This document shows, one piece after another, positions 48,901 through 59,548 of a DNA stretch of 64,000 bases. Source of the DNA: Henckelia pumila (Eukaryota > Streptophyta > Magnoliopsida > Lamiales > Gesneriaceae); the NCBI RefSeq assembly GCF_033568475.1, contig NW_027331831.1, forward strand, positions 11,408,001-11,472,000, written 5' to 3'. The translations under genes were made by a program, and so were the position numbers. Position 1 is the first letter of the stretch. The number at the start of each line of letters is the position of its first letter. The notes beneath the pieces are model-generated. The model was not told where the DNA came from and searched no databases. It saw only the letters and a list, made by a program, of their open reading frames with translations.

Positions 48901-50921
48901 TGAATGATAGAAATCACCTAGCAAAATTTGATTCCAAGAGTGATAAGTGTTTGTTCCTTAGTTATTCTACTAATAGTCGTGCATATAGGATGTATAACCT
49001 TAGGACCAGAACAATGATAGAATCCATTAATGTTGTTTTTGATGATGGTGCAGATCTCAAAGGAAAAACTGCTGAAGATGATGTTGAAGGCTTGCTGGAA
49101 ATTCCTCCCGAAGAACACAGTGTTGTCCCAGATGTTGCAACACCAAACACAACACTGGTTCCTTTAGAAATTCATGAGGAAAATTTCCAAAATAATGAGG
49201 AAGCTGAAATAATTACTGAAAAGAACCTTCCAAGCAAGATACAAAAGAATCATCCTTCATCACAGATTATTGGAGATGTGCATGGAACAAGGCAAACTCG
49301 AGGTAAGAACAAAGTTGACTACCGCAAGATGGTTGGTTTAGTATGCATGAGTTCCGTGTACTCTCAGGTAATGCATTCCTGTTTTGTCTCCAATATTGAA
49401 CCCAAGAATGTCAATGATGCTTTGAATGATGAATTTTGGGTAAATTCCATGCATGAAGAAATTGAGAAATTTGTTCGAAATGATGTTTGGTTTTTGGTTC
49501 CACCACCTGATCATGGTAATGTTATTGGTACAAAATGGATTTTTAAAAATAAAACCGATGAATCAGGAAACATCATTAGCAACAAAGCAAGGTTGGTTGC
49601 TCAAGGGTATACGCAGGTTGAGGGGGTTGATTTTGATGAGACCTTCGCTCCTGTTGCTCGCATTGAGTTAGTCCGACTATTGCTAGCTATTTCATGTCAT
49701 ATGGGTATAAAAATTTATCAAATGGATGTGAAGAGTGCGTTTTTGAATGATATTTTTAATGAGGAAGTGTATGTGAAGCAATCCAAAGGCTTTGAGGATC
49801 CACATTACTTGGATCATGTTTACAAGTTGAAGAAAGCACTCTATGGTTTGAAGCAAGCTCCACGAGCATGGTATGGTAGGTTGACCGAGTATTTACTCGA
49901 AATTGGCTTCAAACGAGGTGAGGTTGACAAAACCCTTTTTATTCAAAAGGCCAAAGGTGAAATTCTTATTTGTCAAGTCTATGTGGATGACATTATCTTT
50001 GGTGCTTCGTCTCAAAAGCATGTTGATAATTTTGTTGAATGCATGTCTTCTACTTTTGAAATGAGCATGGTAGGAGAGTTAACCTTTTTTCTTGGATTGC
50101 AAGTTAAGCAAACAAATGAAGGAATTTTTCTTTGTCAAAGTAAGTATGCAAAGAACTTGGTGAAAAAGTTTTGCAAAGAGAATGTTAAGAACATGAAAAC
50201 TCTTATGGGCTCGAGTGAAAAATTAGGAAAAGACAGTGTTGCGGCTGGTGTTGACAACACCATGTATCGCAGCATGATAGGGAGTCTTTTGTATTTGACT
50301 GCTAGTCGTCCTGATATCATGTTCAGTGTGTGTTTATGTGCTAGATACCAATCTGATCCAAAGGTAACCCATTTAAAAGCTGTCATGAGAATTTTGAAAT
50401 ATGTTTCGGGTACATTGGACTTGGGATTGTGGTATACAAGGGAAACCAACACTAACCTTGTAGGTTTTAGTGATGCCGATTGGGCTGGTGATGTGAATGA
50501 TAGAAAAATCACTATGGGTGGGTGTTTTTACCTTGGCAATAATTTGGTCTCATGGTGTAGTCATAAGCAAAATTGTGTGTCACTTTCGACTGCTGAATCT
50601 GAATATGTGGCAGCCGGAAGTTGTTGTTCACAACTTCTTTGGATGAACCAAATGATTGAACACTATGGTTTTAAGAGTGAACCCCCCATTGTTTATTGTG
50701 ATAATTCGAGTGCTATTGATATATCAAAAAATCCAGTTCAACACTCACGCACAAAACACATTGACATTCGTCATCACTTTATTCGAGATTTGGTAGAAAA
50801 ATGTATGATTCAAATGGAGTTTGTTGGAACCAATAACCAATTGACAGACATCTTTACTAAAGCATTAGATCATGAGAGATTTTCAACTCTTCGAAGGTCT
50901 CTCAGCATGTGTGCATTATAA
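45912..50921 (+). pseudogene. Sirevirus gag-pol polyprotein with three nonsense codons
   Basis: A single frame runs from ATG 45912 to the stop at 50919-50921, broken only by TAG 46620-46622, TAG 47184-47186 and TGA 47940-47942; no frameshift was seen. Gag has PPILNGTNYGPWKLKM, then two CCHC knuckles (CRKCKGYDHYAYEC, CHYCLKSGHIRPFC). The protease is WYFDSGSSRHMTG, followed by LWHQKLGHVN. Integrase has HMDLMGP, RNDHGKEFEN and QQNGIAERKNRT. Reverse transcriptase shows YVDDIIFGA, and RNase H shows GFSDADWAGD and TDIFTKAL. Five of the 15 GTGTTG/CAACAC modules lie inside this frame, in poorly conserved linkers. From the third stop onward, about 990 codons stay open. Confidence 0.93.
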
Positions 50922-51954
50922 TCCCTTGCATGTGTTGTCTTCGGTGTTACAACACTACCGACAACACTGTTGTTTTTCTTGTCATGCATTTTTAAGGTTT
51001 TTAGACATTCTGCACTCATTCTGTTTTGTGTGGTGTTTAAATCTTTGTTTTGTTGATTCACTCAATGCCAAGTTTTTCTGCAAACTGTTATGGAAACACA
51101 CTGGCCCTTGCAAAATAGACTCTGACTAAACCACTAAGTAGTTGAGGGATGTACGTGTATTCCATGTTCTTGTTCCATGTGAAAGGTGGTTTCGCAAATT
51201 CAGTGTCATAATTTTTTATGAAGTTTGTTGACCAATGTCATAAATACGAACTTTATCCAAATTGGAAAAAAATGAAAAAAGCTACCTAATTGAGTCCAAT
51301 GAAGACTGTTCGATTAGGGTGAAAGCTACCACTTCTGAAATTTTCTTTATCAAGGGTAATCAAGTGTGTATGTCTCAAATGCTTTTTGAAAAACTATGAT
51401 GTTGGAGTTGATGCTGGCAACACGAGAGGCAACACTACACTCGTCAACATATTGTTTTGCTTGTGATTGCATTTTTATTTTATGTTACACTCTGTTTAGG
51501 CATAAAATAGGCCATGCATATGCATTTTTGCTAATAGGGTTCTGTTTTTGGGTAAGGTTCTAAATAGACGAATTTTGATGATTTACCCTATTTACTAAAA
51601 AATTGAATTTTTGTGATTGATTTTTGGTTCAGTGGAGTTAGGCTGATGTGGAGGTAATTCTGAAATATTTGGATTGAAATATTTATCTCAGATTATTGCC
51701 TTAATTATGGAATTTTATCTCTTTAATCTCGGTTTTTAATTTTCGTCCGTTAGGAAAGTTACCGTTGTAACTGAAGAGAAATCAGGGATCAGGTTAATTA
51801 TGGGTTTGTTAGGATTTTGTTACCATTTGAGATAAGGATTCTATAAAAAATTTTTTTATAATAATCGGGCTTTATCATCTTCTCGAAATCCTTTGTTCCC
51901 GATTGAGTTGTTTTTGCAAACCCTAACCCTCTCTCACCCTCAAATTGCTTTTCA
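50922..51954 (+). other. Sirevirus spacer between pol and the envelope-like region
   Basis: Non-coding. It holds modules at 50932 and 51399 and probably the splice or leader signals used for the downstream ORF. None of these signals could be assigned with confidence. Confidence 0.5.
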
Positions 51955-53908
51955 ATGGCAGGCTTTGATCCACAAGACATCCGAAGTGAGATGGGTCATA
52001 AAGAACTCGATGTTGTTGCTGGTGTTACAACACCGGAAATCCCATCCACGGTGTCCTCTCTGCCGATTGTTCCAGTTTCCATGGAACCTGTCCCTCTCGT
52101 TGTTCTCATGCCTGGAGAACCAGGGAACGCAATTGATATAGAGAATCTTCCTGATTTCTCTGTTTTGAATAAGGTTAATCCTTCTTCACCTATGGCACGT
52201 CGATCTAAAAGGCAAGCAGGTTACAACCCAGACTTTACTCAGTTCAAGCGTTTTTACAAGGGTCCCCGCATATCCATGGCTGAAGAAGATCGCAGCTCGA
52301 GCGACGATTCTGATGATGCCAATTTTGAATTTGTGGCGAGGAAGAAACCCTCTAGTTCTGCTGCTGCCTCTGCCTCCGCTCCAACTGTTGAATCCACTTC
52401 TGAGAGTGATGATTCAAAATTTTCTGATGATGCTCCTCCGAAGGACACTCCAGCAGCTACTGTGCCTTGAGCAAATGCTGATTCTGATGAGGATGTCACT
52501 TTGGCTCAAATCCTAGAGAGCCTCAAGCAAGGGAAGACGTCATCTTTTGTTCCTCCCTCTGCTCATCTCTCCGATGATGAGCCTGATGCAGAGATGATGG
52601 AGGAGTTTGCACAAGGCAAAGCACATCATGGTTCCTCCTCTTCCTCCTCTACCGATTCTGCTGCTGACTCTTCTGATAAGAGTGCGGATATTGGGGAAGA
52701 AGAAGACTCTGAGGATGTTTCCAGCATGGACGCTGATGAAGACCCTCTGGATCAAGAGGATGTTTCTGCTGCTGCTGCCCGTGTTGCTGTTGGTGTCGTC
52801 AACACCACGGATAACACTGTTGATGAGGAATATGACATGGATGTTGCCCATTCCCTCACATTTTACTCTGCTGATGCTGCTGCTACTTGGCCTCTTCTCG
52901 CTCACAGAGGACTTCTGGATGAAAGGAACATAGATGTCCGATCATATGATAGGTTTGATCGATTTTTTAAAGCTTAGACAGCTTTATTCTACTGTGGTTG
53001 CTGTGATACCCTACTGTAATAGGGTGATTCTGGAGTTTTACGCCAACTTAACATCGAGCATTGAAGATTCAAAGTCTGCAAAGTATGGCTTGGTGTATCT
53101 ACGGGGTCGGTTGTTCGAGTTCACTCCAGCCGTGATCAACTCTCACTACTCAACCCCAGATGTTGATGAAGGAAATCCTCCAGAGATCAACGAAGTGATT
53201 ACTGTTCTCACTGGAGGTATGGTCAAAAAGTTCTCTGACCATTTTTCTGCAGCCAAGCTCACTTCATTTTATTCTGTGCTGCACAAGATAGCTGTGAGAA
53301 ATTGGACGCCCTCCTCCAACTCCACCGTTATCACAAGACCACAGGCGGTCATTCTATATGCCATTGGGACTGGGAGTCCTTTTAATTTTGGGAAGTTGGT
53401 ATTCAAGACAGTACTCCAGTTTGCTGATGGAGGTCTCAAGTCTACCAAGCTGCCATTCCCATCTCTGATTTATGGCATTTTGGAATCTCAGGCATTCATT
53501 CGCAATATTACAGAAGATCTCACTGATCAGCCTGAGATTTTGAAGTTAGCAGCTGGTCTTCTAAAGGGGAATCGCGTAATGGATTTACCCTGGACTGCCA
53601 CTCCTACTCCTGCTACTGACATGGCTGGTGTTGCCCCCGATGTTGCCAAAACGGGAGACAACACTGAAGAAACAGTGCCTACTCCTACCTCCCTGGAATT
53701 CACCACTGCCACCATTCAGCTGCTGATGACTCGTGCCGAGGAAAAGATTGCTCAAGCTCAGGAAGACATTGCCTTCTATAGCACGGTCTTGGCTGATTGT
53801 CGGCGACAATTTGGAATTTCTGGCCAAACAGGGGGAGATAGTGCACAAGATGAAGATGAAGCTGGTCCATCTGGGACTAAGGACGATGAGAATGAAGCCT
53901 CTGATTAA
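51955..53908 (+). pseudogene. Sirevirus envelope-like / plant transposon-domain ORF
   Basis: From ATG 51955 the frame encodes a low-complexity first half rich in Ser, Asp, Glu and Ala (SSSDDSDDANFEFVARKK, SSSSSSTDSAADSSDKSADI). It is broken by TGA 52468-52470 and a frameshift in the T6/A3 run near 52960-52972. The second half (YSTVVAVIPYCNRVILEFYA, LVYLRGRLFEFTPAVINSHY) matches what Pfam calls a putative plant transposon protein domain. A predicted coiled coil follows (about 53698-53800) with an acidic tail. This position, directly after pol, is that of the envelope-like gene of Sireviruses. I see no convincing signal peptide or transmembrane segment, so an envelope role is not supported by sequence. 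Confidence 0.75.
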
Positions 53909-54114
53909 GATAGCTCTGATAGTGATCAAATTTAGATTTTGTTTCTTCTCTCATCCTTTCTTTATTTTATTTGCTTCATTCTGATTTTAATATAACTGTT
54001 TTTATTCTTTCTAGTTACGTGCCTTAATTGCTCATATATGTGTTAACTAGACTAACATCTTCTATCCCACTTATGCTCTGATATACGAATTAAAGAATCC
54101 CATGGGTATTTGCT

Positions 54115-54262
54115 CATGTTATCCACCGTGTTACGACATGAGGGACAACACTTTTGGGGGAGACTTTAAAATTCAGGGGGAGAAGAGCTTTTAACTCAGG
54201 GGGAGTTTATAAGTATCTCATACTTGTGCAATGTGTTGTCCAGAAAGCAAAAAGGGGGAGAT
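54115..54262 (+). other. Multiple polypurine tracts before the Sirevirus 3' LTR
   Basis: The tract used in replication should be AAAAAGGGGGAGAT (54249-54262), abutting the LTR. Further GGGGGAG-containing tracts lie upstream at about 54152-54162, 54175-54183 and 54199-54207 (TTTTGGGGGAGAC, TTCAGGGGGAGAA, CTCAGGGGGAGTT). Repeated polypurine tracts are a known Sirevirus feature. Confidence 0.8.
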
Positions 54263-55099
54263 TGAAAGGAATTTTATTCCTTGTATATTTCGGCCCCAAT
54301 TAATTGAAAATTAGAAGATTTTGCTTTCTAGACAAGATAGATTATTTGGTAAATATTCCATGTATATCTCGTATATGTTAAAGATATATTTGCCAAAGTT
54401 TAAATCATATCGTGATAATGTGATTATTTGATAAAATATAATTTGATATTATCATGATTTGATTTCCATGTATTGATAGAGTTTATTTTCTACTAAAAGA
54501 TTGTTACCTATTCTTGTAGGACTCTATCTAAGAAAATCTTCAAAGCTTGGATGATTATCTATAAAAAAAGATTTTCATGCACAAAAGCAGAGAGGGGCTT
54601 CAGACGAAAACTACTCTGCGCATACTCTGAAGAATTCGAGTGAAGATCTTGAAGAATTCTGAAGCAAGGTTTGCAACCATCGTTGTTGCATGTCCCCGTG
54701 TTGCCGTTCGTGTTGAAGACATCAGAGACAACACTGTGGGAATAGTGTTTTTCGAAGATCTTTACTGTCTCTTCAATTTAGGCCACGGGAGTTGCATCCA
54801 ATAGTTTTTATATCTTGTCGTAGTTTAGGATGCAAGTTTGATTTCTCAACGTGTTGAGAAATTTAGTATTTAATGAATTTTCGTGAAATCACTAGGATTG
54901 TTTTGTAAGACTGCTCTTACGTTTACTAGTGATATTTAGCCCTAAGGCACCCGCACGAGTTTTATACTCGTGCAAAATTTATTACTTGTGTTTTTATTTA
55001 CGCTTTAAATTTTCGCTGCACTGTGTTGTCTTTGGTGTTACGACACGAAGTACAACACTATCTTATTTTATATAACAACCACGTACACCGTTTCTTTCA
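54263..55099 (+). repeat. 3' LTR of the Sirevirus
   Basis: 837 bp with TG..CA ends, homologous to 45012-45847. Modules lie at 54698 and 55023. It is followed by GTTTA. Confidence 0.95.
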
Positions 55100-55383
55100 G
55101 TTTATAAAAGCTCTCTGCTCTCCTATTTTGTGTGGAGGTGATCGCTGAATTGAGCGTCGGAGGGTTTTCGCCGGATGACCACCCGACGCCTCTAACGTGT
55201 GTTCGTGAATCAGGTGACAGCCCAAAAGAAGATCGTACGACTTCTTCAGGTGACCAAAGAAGTAGGAGATCAGAAGACCGTTCCCCCTCTGCAGGTGACC
55301 GAGGAAGCGGGAGCAAGGAGAACGTACGACTTCCCAATTTATTTGCTGATTAGGGAGATAATTATTTTACCCGCATCAGTACG

Positions 55384-57809
55384 TAATTACTATTAAACTT
55401 ATTTAACTTGTATATAAAATGGGTTTGAAATTTACTGAATTTTATTCATCTAAAGAATTCAAGAATTTTGGAATAATGGATTTGAATCTATATCCAGGGA
55501 CGGAGGCTGGGGTGGGCTCCAGCCCAGTCCATTTTTTTAAGTTAGTAGTATATGGGCTTTTGTTTTTATTATTGGACTTAGCCCTTACATAAATATTTTG
55601 TTTCTTGGTGTTTGAATTTGTTTAGCTCACTTGTTTTTTTTTTAAATGTTGTTTAGCCCACTTGTCAAATATATTAGTTCACACACTTTCAAAATGGGTT
55701 TGTCATTTGTCTTCTTCTACGCTAAAAATCGGCTGCTTCTTATTGTCGATGAAACTCCACTCTTCGGCTTCGCTGCCTGGCCAAACCTCCAAATTGATCA
55801 AGGGATTTTTCATTATATTTTGACTTTTAAATATTTAAGTCAGCCCAATACCGATAAATTTTCTGGCTACGTCCTGGCGATATCTATCGAAACATAACCT
55901 TATGTGCCTATAACCATCGAGAATTTTCAAAGCACAGTGAGTTGTACATAGCACCTGATCGGCTAGCTATCATGCATTCATGCTCAACAGTTAGTATGAC
56001 ATGACATGTTTTGTATATTTTGTACACGTTTCGATTTTTTTTTTTTATTAATAATATAATGGTATATTAATATACAATATATTAGTAATTCTATATTTTT
56101 GCTAAAATTTTTCTAGTAAAACTTTGTTCAAGATTTAACTTCATTGTAACAAGCTAGAGGTACAAATTGAGCTCATTAACTCTGTCTATACATAATAAAA
56201 ATAAAACGTAAATTGAAAAAGTTAGTTTCACCCTTTCAATTTGCTAAAACAAAATATATAATATTGTTCTAATCGAACTCGATCAGATTCCTCTCAAGTC
56301 AATCAGTTGTGACATTTTAATTTAATACATTATATAGCAATCGAATGTATATTTCAATGACCATTCTCACAATTTGATTGAAATATATATATAATAAAAT
56401 CATTCCAAAATTATTTTTAAAATTTTATGTTGCCAAAATTAATGATCACAGTAGTCTAGTATAATCATTTGTGGGCATTCAATGATCTGTTAGGATAATA
56501 AATTAAAATTGTAGTTTTTTAACAATCTCATTTTATGTAGTTGCTTTTATAAAATTGAATCATATTTGTTATTTACGTCATATAATTTAATTTTGTGTTA
56601 AAAATAAATTCATCATTCTTGATTTTCACTTAATTCTCATTCTTTTTATTTTAAAAAATGAAATCGAAACTGCGCAAAATCAACTGACACCGTCTGAAAT
56701 GGTTACATTAATTTCTACTTTAAAAAACCGCAATCTAGAAAAATATTTCGAATCGAAACATATACAGCAATTCGGTTCGAATTTTGAAAAAAAAAAAACT
56801 GGTTAAACAGCACTGTTCAACAAGATTCTCGGCAGGGGCGGAGCAAGGATCACGCAAGAGGGAAGGCCAACGAAGAAGAATTGAAAGCGTAAACATAATA
56901 GATTTTTGATTTTTTTTTAAAAATAGAGATATTATTAGAAATGAAAAAAAGAAAAACAAGATAGGAGGATTAAGCTCAAACCTCTCTCAAGATCTAAATA
57001 ATTAAATAAATTTCGAGTGAGTTCTAATATAATAAAGTTGTCGAACATGATCAAAATGCTCAAATTGGATTTTTAATTGCAGTATCTTATGTTCTGCAAA
57101 GTTTTTTGGATAAAACTTAGTAGATAAAACGAGATTCATTGCATTCAATTTTCTGCTAGTTTATTTAACAATATCTATTCTATCTTTATCAATTAAATTA
57201 CATTATGATTCATAAATATAATAAAAATACATTGTTATCCACAAATATTTTCGACCAATATTTATTCAACATATAGAAATAGTCAAACAAAAATAATCAA
57301 AAACGCAAAAATTAACAATGCTAATTTCATTTTTTACAATAAATTTTAGTATTTCTAACATTGATATCGAATGTGTTGTCCCATAATTAAATGAAACAAA
57401 TATTTAAAACAAGAAAAAAAATAAATAGAAGAATTAAAAAATATATGCTCTCAAGAAACCAAAACTTAATTTTTTTAGAAAAATGATTTAAAATACACGA
57501 TATGAAAAAAAATACACAAAAAAAACCTGAAATCATTTACTAAATGCCCTTAAATATTTTTTTTTAAAGGCAAAACGACCTTAAATCTTAATTGGGCGTT
57601 ATGTGTCACTGTGTTGGTCGTCCACTCGGAAGAATCGAATAGAAAAAATAAATCAAATATCCCATAAAAAAAAAATTTGATCGCCACTTAAAATAAATTA
57701 CTTTATTTTATTTTATAAACCAATTTATTATATATTAAAAAAAATGGGGCACAACCCATTAAAATTTATTAAAAAGAATACCAAACAAAACCAATATATA
57801 TATATATAG
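55384..57809. other. AT-rich spacer with fragments of hAT-like repeat ends
   Basis: No gene was found. CAGGGACGGAGG at 55495-55506 and CAGGGGCGGAGC at 56833-56844 look like single ends of the common plant CAGGGGCGGAGCC repeat; partner ends were not seen. The interval 56000-57800 is very AT-rich. Confidence 0.4.
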
Positions 57810-57915
57810 TTCTTTTATGGTGCCCAACACTATGTGCCCACTTCATGCCCACCATGTACAATAGATGAGTTGACCGGTACAATAGATGAGTTGACTTGTA
57901 CATGGTGGACATGAA
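57810..57915. repeat. Small hairpin element with internal duplication
   Basis: CTTCATGCCCACCATGTACAA on the left (about 57842-57862, cited only in part: CCCACCATGTACAA) mirrors TTGTACATGGTGGACATGAAG on the right (TTGTACATGGTGG). Between them GTACAATAGATGAGTTGAC is present twice in tandem. It may be a short MITE. Confidence 0.5.
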
Positions 57916-57946
57916 GTATATTCGAACTGCTTGAATAATCTTCAAC

Positions 57947-58632
57947 TAGGGATGACAATTTTCTCAGAACCCGATGGAGAATCCGATATCCGACCCGAAT
58001 GGAGGAGGGTATGGAGGTGTTTCTTGGACTCGATTAAATAAATGGATAAATGGGTATGGGGATCTCGTATATGGGTATGGAGGCGGATGTACTGATATCC
58101 TACTCATACCCGACCCGATACCCGATTAAATATAATATAAATATAAATTTATATTTATTTATATATTAATTTATATTAAAGAAATGCTGATTTAATTTTT
58201 TTTTGTTGAATTATGTTAGTTGGATTTAACGATGAAAATTATTAATATAAATCTAACGCTATTATGTAGGATAATAATGTTGAGATAAATTATTTACAAT
58301 ATTTTGTTATTTCTTATAATTCTTAGATTATTAGGTTATTGATTTCTTTTATCTTTCATTTTTTTTCTTATTTTTCTCTTATAAATTTGGTATAAAATCT
58401 GATAAATAAACATATTTTTATCAAAATAATTCAAATTTGAACAAATGTATTTGTATGGGGTAGATAGATAAATAGGGGATTGGTAGGGTATGGATATCCG
58501 ATACTCCGATGGGTATGGGGATGTGGATGAAATTGAATACCCAACGGATATGGGTATGGGGATGGATTTAATAAATATGTATGAGGATGGATACGTGATA
58601 TCCTATCCATACCCGATCCATTGTTATTCCTA
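57947..58632. mobile_element. hAT-type non-autonomous element, 686 bp, 8-bp target duplication
   Basis: The ends TAGGGATGACAAT and (reverse complement) TAGGAATAACAAT form inverted repeats. A perfect TCTTCAAC lies at 57939-57946 and 58633-58640. An 8-bp duplication and TAGGG-type ends fit hAT. Internal GGGTATGGGGAT-like words recur in both arms (about 58030-58100 and 58480-58580) and mirror CATACCCGACCCGA. No coding. Confidence 0.8.
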
Positions 58633-58640
58633 TCTTCAAC

Positions 58641-59548
58641 TGCTCTAAGAAGACTTATTAAACTATTTGAAGATCTCGAGAAAATATTCTAAGACAAAAT
58701 CTTTATGACTATTAAAGTCAAGACGGCTCTATGCAAACAAAGCTCAAAAATCAAAGAAGACAAGCTGTAAAAAACATTTAAGAGCCGCGAGAGTTAATTA
58801 TACTTATCTTAGGAAAAGTACGTACTTATCTCATAAGCAGACAGAAATTAATGAAGAGTTTTGGAAGACTAATCAGACAGTTCAGAAGAACACTTAATTC
58901 ATCAAAGATGAATGTTACAAAAAATGACTATATATAAGAGAGAAAGCTTTCAAAAGAGAAGAAGAGAACCAACTTAACAAGATAAAAATCTCGAAAGATA
59001 TCTGAGCACTTTACATATACTCATCTCTACTGCTCACAAAGCCCACATATTAAAGATTCAGATCAGATCTACCTAAGGATCAAAAAGGGCGAAGAGTCAA
59101 CTCCAAACTGCTGATTCCAGAATTGTCATAGAGGATTAGCTCATTTGTTTGAATCTATGGATTTATTCAAGCTATACTTACTTCACGTGTTTGAGTTTAA
59201 GACTTGTTGTCTTAAGTTGTGGTGGATACTAGGAGTTTCGATCTATGCAAAAGATAAGTCCTACAATTGAATTGGGTTGTATACAAAAGAGTGTATAAAC
59301 CAAAGTCTTCTAGTGAATTCCTTTCTTAAGTGGAAGAAGGAGAGACGTAAAAGCAGTTTGCTTCGAACTTCCATATATCTTGCCTCATTTACTTTAAACT
59401 GCTTATTTATTTCATTATCTGTCATTATTTGAATACAAAAATATCACAAAATTATTTGGATTGTTTATCCGTGTAGTGGGTTTTGCGAACTGTAGTGGGT
59501 TTTGCCACAGGACTGAAAGTATCAGTGTAGTCAAGTCCAGGACGCTGA
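58641..59548 (+). mobile_element. LTR-like fragment, probably of a Copia element
   Basis: A TATA-like CTATATATAAGAGAG (about 58931-58945) is followed by leader-like sequence and CTAGTGAATTCCTTTCTTAA, then GTGGAAGAAGGAGAGACG. The last resembles the R/U5 segment of plant Copia LTRs from memory. The fragment probably begins left of the hAT element, which splits it, and ends at the Gypsy LTR. No coding or paired copy was seen. Confidence 0.35.

Larger units (their letters stand above)
45446..55060 (+). repeat. Dispersed 15-copy GTGTTG/CAACAC module of the Sirevirus
   Basis: Each module has a half-site GTGTTG(T/C)C or ATGTTG, a central palindrome GTGTTACAACAC or a variant 12 nt after the first start, and CAACACTG 18-19 nt further. 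Starts: 45446, 45771, 47038, 47676, 48325, 49120, 50236, 50932, 51399, 52010, 52781, 53628, 54116, 54698, 55023. The first spacing is 12 nt in all copies except 48325 (14 nt). In 50236 and 52010 the last half-site is eroded. Confidence 0.8.
45012..55099 (+). mobile_element. Sirevirus-type Ty1/Copia retrotransposon, about 10.1 kb, with envelope-like region
   Basis: LTRs at 45012-45847 (836 bp) and 54263-55099 (837 bp) have TG..CA ends and differ at roughly 22-25 positions by eye. They flank a primer-binding site, a gag-pol frame, a long envelope-like region and several polypurine-like tracts. A perfect target duplication GTTTA lies at 45007-45011 and 55100-55104. The size, two gag zinc knuckles, extra ORF after pol and multiple polypurine tracts are Sirevirus traits. 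It sits inside an older solo LTR. Three gag-pol nonsense codons suggest it no longer makes a full polyprotein. Confidence 0.95.
44763..55378 (+). mobile_element. Solo LTR, Tat-type Gypsy family (copy A), split by the Sirevirus
   Basis: The left part 44763-45011 (TTATGGGCATAAG...) and the right part 55105-55378 (...TTACCCGCATCA) together form about 520 bp homologous to the 489-bp solo LTR at 19831-20319. A perfect target duplication GTACG lies at 44758-44762 and 55379-55383. The Sirevirus inserted within it beside GTTTA. It keeps CTATAAATATC and GAGCGTCGGAGGG..TTCGCCGG. It predates the Sirevirus insertion. Confidence 0.8.

Noticed and set aside
55105-55353. Plus-strand frame right of the Sirevirus (PDDHPTPLTCVRESGDSP)
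   Set aside because: It lies in the solo LTR copy A. The reverse complement of 19831-20319 shows the same non-coding LTR sequence.
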